From assembly GCA_030144725.1 (NCBI GenBank), contig JASKMD010000008.1, forward strand, positions 3,127,400-3,191,399: DNA of 64,000 bases, read 5' to 3'. Numbering within the stretch: position 1 is the stretch's first letter; each line of letters begins with the position of its first letter. Position numbers and translations under genes: made by a program. The stretch is from Haematococcus lacustris (taxonomy: Eukaryota; Chlorophyta; Chlorophyceae; Chlamydomonadales; Haematococcaceae). Positions 1 through 24,834 of this stretch are shown piece after piece. The notes below the pieces were generated by a model. It ran no database searches, had not been told where the DNA came from, and worked only from the letters and a program-made list of their open reading frames with translations.

Positions 1-12158
<12,158 letters not shown>

Positions 12159-12394
12159 CAACGTCACAATCTGCCAGCTGGCCCATGCTGCAACCTGTGA
12201 TGCACTTTGAGATGTGATCCCTCCTGTGTCAAGGCTGTGACTTCCAGCCACCCCAGCTGCATGGCAAACTAATGCACACTTTGCTGAAGCAAACTTTTCT
12301 TTGCTGACAAGAAAGGGGTGCCCCATTTGGAGCTGTGAACCCTGCTTTGCCAAAGGCCAGCTGCCCTTACTCTCCTGCATGTGCAGCCAGTCAC

Positions 12395-12735
12395 CACAGC
12401 GAAGCAAATCCCAGCCTTGAGGTGCAGCCAGCTTCGGCACGCCGGGTGGGTGTAGGCCAAGGCTGTGCTGCATACCTGCTTCAAGGTGGTGGAGAGGCCC
12501 AGGGGCTCAGGCAAGCAAGGGGGCAGGGCGGTACTGGTGAACAAGTTTTACATCAGCCAGGTCAGCTCATCTGTGCATGCCCCTAAGCCCTGTGAGCTGC
12601 AGCTGCCACAGAAGGAGCGTCGGGCTGCAGACTGGGTGGCCTTATTAGAGGCAGGCGATCCAACGGCGCAACCAACGTCCATAGCTGGGCATCAGGCTAA
12701 ACTAGCCTTTGGAGTAACGAGTTACTCAATGTAAA
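12395..12735 (+). pseudogene. Fanzor/TnpB-like element fragment E (RuvC-II to zinc-ribbon region)
   Basis: AKAVLHTCFKVVERPRGSGK (12448-12510) aligns with AKAVLQACRKVVERANSGK of copy A at 23 kb. It continues into VLVNKFYISQVSS...PKPCEL, the equivalent of VTVDEFRTSRVSS...PQPCEEEL. The Glu of VDEF, the presumed metal ligand, is Lys here (VNKF). The frame breaks just upstream of AKAV, in the GTPGG segment that should read GTRGGWG. The fragment ends at TAA (12732-12734) without the RuvC-III DRDxNAA block. It lies between the convergent RDR and UMP-kinase genes. The homology to copy A is clear; the element is dead. Confidence 0.72.
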
Positions 12736-13212
12736 ACTGGCAGCCTTGTTGTATTGAGGAGAGGATGTGCCACCAGGGATACGGGTACTAGCTGACAAGA
12801 GCGTATCGGGGTATGTATCGGGATATACTTAGCAGGATACGTTTTGCTGGAGAGAAAGTATTGTTCCTTCCCAAACTCTTGTTTCAAACAAGGACTATTA
12901 AACATGGTACATTCCTTCTATTGCACATGGCTGCACCAAAAAGCAGAGCTTCAACTCAAATACTCTCGCCGGATGGCCAGATTTAATGTACTTGAAGTTG
13001 GGGGGGTCTGAAACTGTCTGCGCAGATGATCCTGTCAAGGCTGCGCAGTGCGGGTCTGAGTGAAAGCCCAAGTGGGGCATAAATAGCTATTCTCATTCAG
13101 GCTACTTCTGTGGAGACAAAATCACACATCAGTGAAAACAACCTGCCATAAGCTTCGTGTGCAGGGGTGGTGAGCAGGTGTGTAAATGCGCAGGCACAGG
13201 CTGTCGCTTGCA
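12736..13212. other. Intergenic, between the convergent RDR/fragment E and UMP kinase
   Basis: AT-richer than its surroundings, with no coding block that I recognise. It should hold the 3' UTR of the UMP kinase, which ends at 13213 on the minus strand. I found no clear TGTAA algal polyadenylation signal close to either stop codon. Confidence 0.5.
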
Positions 13213-16116
<2,904 letters not shown>

Positions 16117-16947
16117 TGTGTCTACTGCTCTCGTTACACGCAGAGACCTTCACAGCGCCAATCTACACGAGCCCACTACTTTCGTGACACTTGGCACATG
16201 GACTGTTTTGTCTGTGTCTTCTATTCTAACTGACGACATCGTACTTCATCAATCTTTGCTACTCAGGAGCTCCACATCAAGTGGATGATGCATCTCTAGC
16301 TTTTAGCAAGCTACTTTCACCAATCGCCATGTTACTTTGCTTTGTAACTTTGTAAAGCCGCATCACTGTGCCTAACCAAGACACCTAATTGCATCACAAC
16401 ATGTCAGCGCATTTTCCAACAACGTAGGTGCCTTCTTCGCCACATCGGCGGCCGTTCACGCAGCTACTTGCTCACCTGGCCACTACGGATATGGCTTGCC
16501 TGCACTGCACAGCCCCTGAAGGCCAGGCCATCAGCACAGCTCGAAGAGACACCAGTCACCCTCCCCCATCAACTGCAGGTTGAGCGCTGCGTTGGGGTCC
16601 CGGTCTACCTACCTGCCAAACCCGAGTGAAACCCCTGCTGACCTGAAAACGTTACTCTGGCGTTGACGGGGAGACAGGTAGAGTCACCAGTTGGTGACAG
16701 GCGATGGACTGCAGCGGCAAGATGCAGCCAGGCTCAATTAATCATGCCCCATCTTAGTCGAGCTCTAGGGTCACTCATCAGGACACTAATGATTGTGAGC
16801 AGGTATTCAGGGGTAACCAGCACCGTTTTGATATTTGTATAGCAGGCAACTGATGTTGCGTCAATGCTCGCATAGTGGGGACAACCCCCCATGCAAACAA
16901 ACCTTGTGTTACGGATCCCAATTCAAGCTACAGCGCATTTCAGCGGT
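16117..16947. promoter_or_regulatory. Shared upstream region of two divergent genes
   Basis: The UMP kinase starts at 16116 (-) and the HP30-like translocase at 16948 (+), so 831 bp must contain both promoters. I see no convincing TATA box. Fanzor-like fragment F (16483-16608) sits in the middle. Confidence 0.5.
16483..16608 (-). pseudogene. Fanzor/TnpB-like element fragment F (RuvC-III remnant)
   Basis: The minus-strand translation begins VDRDPNAALNLQLMGEGDW and continues LFELC, stop, WPGLQGL...GKPYP. This matches LDRDCNAALNMQRIGESKW...LELCYWPDQGAL...GKEYPG of copy B at 43.4 kb residue for residue, apart from a TGA in place of the Tyr codon after LELC and a TAG at the end. Only about 42 codons survive. 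It is the RuvC-III block with the Asp of DxNAA intact. It is intergenic, between two divergent genes. Confidence 0.7.
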
Positions 16948-18385
16948 ATGGGTTCCTTCCAGCTCGGGGACTTGAATGCAAAGTTTGCAGAGTTTCAGGG
17001 CAAATACACGGAATGGATGAAGCAGCAGCCGCCCGCTGTGGAGGTCCTATTGACGGGCCTGGCATCGTCTGTGCAAGGCGTCTTCATCGGGTACCTACTT
17101 GGCAGTCTTAGCCCATCAGACCCCAATGCTGCAGGATCAAACCCCGCCATAGCATCACAACTAAAGGCACTTCAGTCTGGCGGCCCGTGGGCCCAAGCAA
17201 GAAACCTGGGCGTCCTCACGGGCGTCAATTCCGCGTTGACGCTAGCTATCACCAAGGCCAGGAATGGCAAGTCGGACGTGTACACTTCGTGAGTGCGGGT
17301 GGCGTCCCAGGTCCAGCTGACGTCTTGGCGGCCAAAGCGGGCATGTGCGCGGTAACGCCTGCAGAATGGGGGCATCCTTTGGGGCAGGAGTTGCATATAG
17401 CCTGGTCAGCGGTGCGCCCAACCCTTTGGAGGCTGCCGTGACTACTGGCATGGCATTTGCCCTTTTCAACGGCCTCTTCTTTCAGGTGCTGTAGTCCAGG
17501 CCTGAGAATGGGCTATGCAGCAGAGAACTGGTGCTCTCGACAACATACACATACCTTCCCTCCTTTGCAGATAGGCCAATTCTTCAAGCCAGAGCATGCA
17601 GACACAGAGTATGAACGAGCCAAGTACATGTTGACCACGCTTGGCTTGACAGTAAGTCAGTGGGCGACATGCAGCCTTACTTCGATGGTTGTAGGGCTGT
17701 GTGAGAGAACCAGGACGCTGAAGGGTATGTGCCACCTCCAATGCACTGCATCATCAACATTTCTCACTATGTTTGAGAAGGTGTAGATGGCTGGGTAGAA
17801 GCTGTGTGTGCAAGGTCTGTATACATCACCTGCCATGCGCGCAGAAGTACCAAGACAACCTGAAGAAGGCATTACTCACAGACAACACAATCATGTTGTG
17901 GAACGAAAGGTCAGTCCTGCTGCCAAGCCATAGTGGACCCACCCTGGCAGTTCCACAGGTGTAGCAGACCTCAAGGCAGGGAATCGGACAGCACTTTCTA
18001 CTCTTGCACCCTCACTATCAACACATCACAGCCACGTGTGGCACTTTGCCGGCAAGTAGGTGCGCTACAGTGACTGGTAGGATGAGAGGACCCGTGTTAC
18101 AGCCTGCTCAATAGCACGATGACCTGTTGCACTAATGTGGCAGGCCATGTACTGCATGCAGCTGTACATGCTCACAGTGCGTAATGTGCCGCCCATGCCC
18201 TGTGGTTCCATTGCTGCAGCGCGCTGCAAGAAGCTCGCATCCCGCCCGGCCCTCGCCTGCTCATCATGCACCACCTGGACCGCTACCGCAACCCGTCCAG
18301 TGTGTTGAAGCCAGCTCTGCCCCTCCCACCCTTGCCCCCCATGCCAGCGCCAGTCAGCCTCACCGCAGGCAGCAGAGCTCAGTGA
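16948..18385 (+). CDS. HP30/TIM22-like organelle protein translocase with SAM domain, complete, 5 exons, 257 aa
   Basis: Tim17/22/23-family protein of the plant HP30 type, which acts in the chloroplast inner envelope (and mitochondria) in importing proteins that lack transit peptides and, in some reports, tRNA. Exons are 16948-17288, 17365-17485, 17571-17651, 17845-17909 and 18220-18385; phases join and total 774 bp. I chose the ATG at 16948 because it opens MGSFQLGDLNAKFAEF; an in-frame ATG at 16891 would add 19 residues. Small-residue-rich hydrophobic stretches (SSVQGVFIGYLLGSL, GASFGAGVAYSLVSG, GMAFALFNGLFFQ) form the Tim17 domain, residues about 35-155. KYQDNLKKALLTDN...LLIMHHLDRYR (182-226) is the SAM domain that marks HP30 proteins. 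The length and domain order fit plant HP30-1/HP30-2. Confidence 0.9.
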
Positions 18386-19135
18386 CCTGCTGCATGCCAG
18401 GCGGCCTGTGAAAGCCAGCATAAGTTAGTCGAGCCCTTGGCAGCAGCGAGCGCTTCCCTGCACAAGACGAGGGGGCTTGATGCTGTTTTTTGGCTGATGT
18501 CAGCCAGGAATGGTCATGTCAGAGCCAGTTGCTGGCATGCTGGCGCAGTGTGCAAGGTTCCATCCACTGTGAGAGCTTGGGGCACGCTATGTAGGATTAG
18601 GTGTTTGCTGAGGCTGAAGATGAGTTTGCCCCTGCTGGTGTACGTATGGTCATAGCTGCAGCCATGCAGTAGCACACTGATACATCCCGTCCTAGTGCGA
18701 TGCCGAGGGGCCCTGATGTCAGGTGTCCCCAACTAATAGAAAACCGCCCCCTAGTAATCAAAACGACGCCGCGTCTCAGCCCCGTGGTTTCTATTTATGC
18801 TACGCACATCACTGGATAGAGGACTCCGGCAGCTATGCAATGCAACATGTATCATTAAATATTGTGCAGTGTGCCGAGTTTCATTGCGGCTCAAATCTTG
18901 ACATTCAAATTCATGCCAGTTTTGCTCATGCGGGCCTCGCCGCGACCGACCGCCGCGACCAACGTGGCCCAGGAGCACCTGCGCACAGTGAGGCACAGTC
19001 GCCGCAGTCAAAACGATTCACATGGCATGCCAAACCGATGTAACAACGCCCCTTCACCCACGCTCGAAAACATAAAAGGTTGCATTGCCTGACCCATTCG
19101 TGAGCAGTACTGATGACTTGGCCACTCTACACAAC
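18386..19135. other. Intergenic, no gene recognised
   Basis: Downstream region of the HP30-like gene. I see no coding block, strong repeat or RNA gene. Confidence 0.5.
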
Positions 19136-19600
19136 CCTACAAGGTGTGTAGGCCATTGCTCTGTTACCTTGCTCGGCAGGTTGGGTCCAATCCCTCACGC
19201 CCGCCCCCCGCTTGCGTGTAAAGCTCGTGTCCGGCTCCGATGTGGCCCTTTGCTGCTCAGCTGGAGATGTGAGCAGCTCAGGGGATGCACCTGCACCAGC
19301 TGCCAGCTGCTGCCAGGGGGGGGCAGCAGGAGGGGTGGGCAGCCCAGGGGCGGCGCCAGTACCAGCTGCCAGCTGCTGCCAGGGGGGGGCAGCAAGAGGG
19401 GTGGGCAGCCCAGGGGCAGCACCAGCACCAGCACCTGCCTCCTGCTCATCCCCATGCAGGCCGGTCAATGTGTTGCGAACGTGGGCCATGACAAGACCCT
19501 TCGGCTTGGGCATCAACCACCCCTGCATGACCTCCTGCTGGTGGAAGCGAAGGTAAGCCTGCAGCTCCCTAACAGAGAGGTTCTGAGCCTGCTCAACAGT
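19127..19600 (-). pseudogene. Fragment of a repeat-encoded protein with SAP-like segment and A/P-rich tandem repeats
   Basis: Reading leftwards from 19600, [18 protein letters not shown]...[11 protein letters not shown] resembles a SAP DNA-binding helix-turn-helix. Two 22-residue repeats follow ([20 protein letters not shown] type), then [13 protein letters not shown], a basic RKR cluster and a stop. The last ~190 bp are repeated at 20757-20955. The protein is truncated on its N-terminal side by the CCCAG array. The family is unknown to me; a transposon origin is an inference from the duplication. Confidence 0.4.
19141..19340. repeat. Left copy of a ~190-bp segmental duplication flanking the CCCAG array
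   Basis: From ACAAGGTGTGTAGGC to the CTGCTGCCAGGGGGGGCAGC segment, this stretch is nearly identical to 20757-20955, with about 15 differences and in the same orientation. Confidence 0.9.
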
Positions 19601-19641
19601 GGTGTGGCTGTAACCCACTACCTCCCAATCCTTCCAATCCT

Positions 19642-20750
19642 CCCAGCCCAGCCCAGCCCAGCCCAGCCCAGCCCAGCCCAGCCCAGCCCAGCCCAGCCCA
19701 GCCCAGCCCAGCCCAGCCCAGCCCAGCCCAGCCCAGCCCAGCCCAGCCCAGCCCAGCCCAGCCCAGCCCAGCCCAGCCCAGCCCAGCCCAGCCCAGCCCA
19801 GCCCAGCCCAGCCCAGCCCAGCCCAGCCCAGCCCAGCCCAGCCCAGCCCAGCCCAGCCCAGCCCAGCCCAGCCCAGCCCAGCCCAGCCCAGCCCAGCCCA
19901 GCCCAGCCCAGCCCAGCCCAGCCCAGCCCAGCCCAGCCCAGCCCAGCCCAGCCCAGCCCAGCCCAGCCCAGCCCAGCCCAGCCCAGCCCAGCCCAGCCCA
20001 GCCCAGCCCAGCCCAGCCCAGCCCAGCCCAGCCCAGCCCAGCCCAGCCCAGCCCAGCCCAGCCCAGCCCAGCCCAGCCCAGCCCAGCCCAGCCCAGCCCA
20101 GCCCAGCCCAGCCCAGCCCAGCCCAGCCCAGCCCAGCCCAGCCCAGCCCAGCCCAGCCCAGCCCAGCCCAGCCCAGCCCAGCCCAGCCCAGCCCAGCCCA
20201 GCCCAGCCCAGCCCAGCCCAGCCCAGCCCAGCCCAGCCCAGCCCAGCCCAGCCCAGCCCAGCCCAGCCCAGCCCAGCCCAGCCCAGCCCAGCCCAGCCCA
20301 GCCCAGCCCAGCCCAGCCCAGCCCAGCCCAGCCCAGCCCAGCCCAGCCCAGCCCAGCCCAGCCCAGCCCAGCCCAGCCCAGCCCAGCCCAGCCCAGCCCA
20401 GCCCAGCCCAGCCCAGCCCAGCCCAGCCCAGCCCAGCCCAGCCCAGCCCAGCCCAGCCCAGCCCAGCCCAGCCCAGCCCAGCCCAGCCCAGCCCAGCCCA
20501 GCCCAGCCCAGCCCAGCCCAGCCCAGCCCAGCCCAGCCCAGCCCAGCCCAGCCCAGCCCAGCCCAGCCCAGCCCAGCCCAGCCCAGCCCAGCCCAGCCCA
20601 GCCCAGCCCAGCCCAGCCCAGCCCAGCCCAGCCCAGCCCAGCCCAGCCCAGCCCAGCCCAGCCCAGCCCAGCCCAGCCCAGCCCAGCCCAGCCCAGCCCA
20701 GCCCAGCCCAGCCCAGCCCAGCCCAGCCCAGCCCAGCCCAGCCCAGCCCA
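19642..20750. repeat. Giant (CCCAG)n array, about 221 copies
   Basis: 1109 bp of essentially perfect CCCAG. The complementary strand, (CTGGG)n, has G-triplets every five bases and should form many G-quadruplexes. A 5-mer without stop codons is open in every frame, so the long open frames here are not genes. Confidence 0.98.
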
Positions 20751-20756
20751 AAACCC

Positions 20757-20955
20757 CACAAGGTGTGTAGGCTATTGCTCTGTTACCTTGCTCGGCAGGT
20801 TGGGTCTCATCTGTCACGCCCGCCCTCCGCTTGCGTGTAGAGCTCGTGTCCAGCTCCGATGTGGCCCCTTGTTGCTCGGCTGGAGATGTGAGCAGCTCAG
20901 GGGATGCATCTGCACCAGCTGCCAGCTGCTGCCAGGGGGGGGCAGCAGGAGGGGT
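20757..20955. repeat. Right copy of the segmental duplication
   Basis: Same orientation as 19141-19340. It begins right after the CCCAG array (AACCCCACAAGGTGTGTAGG). To its right is a G-rich GGGAGGGGGTGG tract (20970-21110). Confidence 0.9.
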
Positions 20956-22187
20956 GGGCAGCTGCTGCCAAGGGGGTGGGAGGGGCTGGGAAGGGGTGGG
21001 AGGGGGTGGGAGGGGGTGGCGGGGCAGTGAGGGGGCTGGGAGGGGGTGGGAGGGGCTGGCAGGCTTCTGCGGGGGCTGGAAGGTGGTGGGGCTGCAAGGG
21101 GGTGCGAGGGGGCAGGGTCCAGGCGGTCGGAGTAGGCTAGTCAACTCTGCAAGGCAGAGTCGGGTCACGCCAAAGTCAATTACGGCGGGCCTGATTGATG
21201 AATTGCCGTGCTTTCTTTTCCAGCAGCTGTGTCGTAGAGTTACGAACAGTTTAATGACACGAAATTGCAGAAAGTCACAGTGATCAGCTTACAACATGCC
21301 GATTTGTGCAAGGAGGTACTTTTGTGTGTGACTGGCGTGAGAGAGGAACGCACCTCCCACGTTTGATGCAATGTCCAGTCATCACTAGCCCCACGACGGT
21401 CTTCCGACACCGCCTGGAGCAATGAAAGGCTCGCGGCTCGATAGCAGGCGCAGCTCCATCACTGATGCCGTTACATACCACTAGAACAATCGGTTGTGAG
21501 CAGCTGAGGTGTGTCCGTGCTCGCTTGCGCCGGCACGGACTCTGATGCAAGGATTAACTCGCTGCTTGCCAGTAGATGCGGAGTAATTCGCAGGTGCCAA
21601 TGCAACAAACGCTACCGAAATCGGTGCACTTTGTAGCGAGTACTTGCATGAAGATTACCAACCCCATGTTGGGGACGCCTGACCTAATGCCGTCTAGGCT
21701 CCACTTGATCCAGGCTCCGCTTGAAGTATGCTCCGCTATCGCAGCCGCTTCTGCTTGATATCACTGCTCAGCGTGTATTTCAGCCACTTCAGCCATAGAT
21801 TTGTGTGCTAACGAGCGCTGGCCACAAAAGGAGGTGCAGGGTTGACACGAAGAACAGTGTAAGAGCCGGCAAATGAGGATCGCCATCATCAGCTTGGGAA
21901 CAGCAGCAGCATCTGTTGCTATAATCAGTGCTAATGAGCACAGTGTTGTACGACACTACTAGAAAAAACACGCTGGCAAAAGCAGTTAGGCCCGACCGGG
22001 AAGCGACCACTCTGGCTGTGTCTTGCCAAACCGATGCCTTCAGCAACCCCTCACAGGCTTCTGCTTTTAATTTGTTTAAGCTAGACGAGTCTGCGGTGGC
22101 GGGCGGCATGTCTACTCGGCCTGCTAAACACTCATGGATGGGGCCCTGTGTTGCGCGCGTCCTTGAGATGTGAACTCTTCTGACGAG
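20956..22187. other. Intergenic and upstream region of the EF-hand/CNBD gene
   Basis: A (GGGAGGGGGT)n-like tract to about 21110, then sequence with no recognisable gene. 21596-21685 is a dispersed repeat, also found inverted at 55670-55765 next to the hAT-like element. Confidence 0.5.
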
Positions 22188-24756
22188 ATGGAGGCCCCTT
22201 CTCTATCCCGCGCCGAAGACGAAGCTTTGCGCAGCGCCTTTGAGGCTTTCGACATTGAGTACGCCCATACGCAGCGACATGTCCTGAGCCGTGATGACAT
22301 CCCACATGCCATACCTACCCTGCTCGCAGCCAGTCTGGGTCCATTGAGTTCGGCGAGCTGCATGCCGTGTTCAAGTGAGGCACAGAAGCTGCACGGGTCC
22401 AGCCGGATCAGCCACACCCCTCAGGCAAATGTGCAAACCTCCCAGCCAGCTTAGGTCCAGGAGGTCCGCTTAGCATGTTGCCCACAGGTTGCTCGGCCTC
22501 ACCTTGAGCGATGAAGAGGTGGCCCAGCAGTTCAAGAAGGTGTGTGCATCCCATAACGTACTCCCAGTGCTCCTTGTGCACTTCAACCTTTTCTTCATCA
22601 GCCCAGCGGGCGACAAATACCAACGCAAAGGCGGTCTCAGGTCCCCTCACCAGGGGTAGGGTTTGCCTGTACAGAGTGCTTGTCTCACACATGGCATGGC
22701 CGCCTACCACCTACACAGTGACAGGTTGACGAGTCGACAACAGCTCAAAGCGGGGCCCTCGGCCCTTGACCCCTAATGTGCTCCCAGTACATTTTTCCCC
22801 TACTACGGCGTAGAGGCTGTGCTATCTGTTATCCGAACTGTTTGCATGCAGCAAACATCCGGCACCAATACCTGATTACCAATACCTACCCCTCCCCCCT
22901 TGCGAGAGTCAGGCGACCAATGTTGGCATGAAACACATGCTCTGATGTAAGCAACAGCTTCAACATTGCGCGGTGCACACATGCATACAGGCTGCTGGGC
23001 TTGGGCCTTGGGTGCTCGGTCTCGCCGTTTCTTGAAGCCCAGGCTAGGGTATTCCTTGTCCTTGGCAGGAAGCCTTCCTCGGTGTGGCCACCTGCACAGC
23101 TGCAGTGGGCGCCACTTGCTCTCCCCTGCCCGCTGGAGGTTGAGGGCTGCGTTGCAGTCCCTGTCCACCCATTTGCCAAGGTCCCCAGGGGTAGCCTGGT
23201 GCAGCTGTGGGCACCACATGAGGCCCCGCACTGGCGCCTCAAACCGCTTGCTCCAGGCTGACCGCAACAAGCGGTTCTGCACCTGACCTGGCTGGGGCTC
23301 CAACCTTCAAGCCTGGCGGGCTTGCTGCGGTCCAGCTCCTCCTCACAGGGCTGGGGGCTGTTCATAGCTGAGCTGACCCTGCTGGTGCGGAACTCATCCA
23401 CTGTCACCACCCTGCCTGGCACCCTGTCGGTTGGCTTGCCGCTGTTGGCCCTCTCCACCACCTTGCGGCAGGCCTGCAGCACAGCCTTGGCCCCCCACCC
23501 ACCCCGCGTGCCAATGCCTGCGTTGCCAAAGAACACCACTAGCTGCTTGCGGGTACCCCACCGCTTCTGGGACTCAATAGCTGCCTCCTCCTCCAACTGC
23601 ATGGCACACAATGCACACACCGTGCAAGACATCCTCGAGAGGAGGGGGGGCCGGGGCACCTAGCAGGTCACATGTGGGGCAGTCATCATCATCTGGCCCT
23701 GCCCCTCCCCCCCTACCCTTGACACTCCCACCTTCTTGAAGTAGCGCTCCAGGACCTTCTCCTGCGCGCAATGCAGCCTCATCTTCTGCTGGCAACAGTT
23801 ACATTGACAACAGTTACATTGGCACCGGTAGACATGCATACTGGTGTCAATGTACACTGCATACTACAGTGATGCACACAGCAGGCAGTAAGGGGGAGCG
23901 CCTTGGGCTTTGCACACACCCTACCTGGCTCTGTCACAGGACAAAGGCTCTCTGGGGGCTAGCTTCTGGGCAGCTTCCTGCGTTGCCACTCGCACAGCTT
24001 GGCTGGGCCTGTTCGCTACCCGGTGACCTGTCAGCGCCCCAGGCACTGCCATTGCCGTGTTGCTGCCACACCATACATAATGATGCGCCTGGCTGTAGAT
24101 GGATGGGGACGGCAGCCGCAGCATTGACTGGCCGGAGTTCCTGTTGATGTACCGCAGCATCAAGGCACAGCACACATGCACGCCGCAGTCAGCCGCTGCC
24201 ATCCTGTCCAAAAGGTACGCAGGGGTCAGGGGGTGAAGTAGCTGCTGTGGACTAACCCCACCCCCCCACCCCCTGGCCCCACTACCCTCCTACCCTCCCC
24301 CACCCTGCCCCCAGGGTGACCCTCCTGCCTGTCCCTGCGCCAGTACTGTGGTCCTTGCACAGCACTGTGGGGTGGGGGGTATGGTGTTTCCTGATAGCCA
24401 TTCTGACAGCCACTCTCATGCTGCTGCCACTTTCATGCCGCCAGCACCGTCAGGCCGCAGCCATTCTCATGGCGCTGCCACTGCCGCTGCCACTCTTACG
24501 CCGTCAGCACTGTCCTGCCGCCGCCGTGTGCCGCAGCCCCGGGTCCCGCAGCCGCGAGGAGGTGCAGCGCCTCACCACCTTCCTGCGCCAGGAGGTGGCC
24601 TTCTTTGCGGGCTGCACACCAGCCATGGTGACTGAGGTGCGGGGCGCGGGGTGGGGCCTAGCTGCTCCGGGGCTGAGTGCGAGGAGGAGGAGCGGGAGCA
24701 GCAGGGCACCTCTTGGGCGGCACCGCTACCAGCCCCCCCTACGCGCTGGCAGCAGC

Positions 24757-24834
<78 letters not shown>

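Noticed and set aside
19127..21168. Open frames of 388-561 codons on both strands
   Set aside because: They are translations of the CCCAG pentamer (PSPAQ or GLGWA repeats), which has no stop in any frame. The same holds for the ~190-codon frames at 58619-59279.
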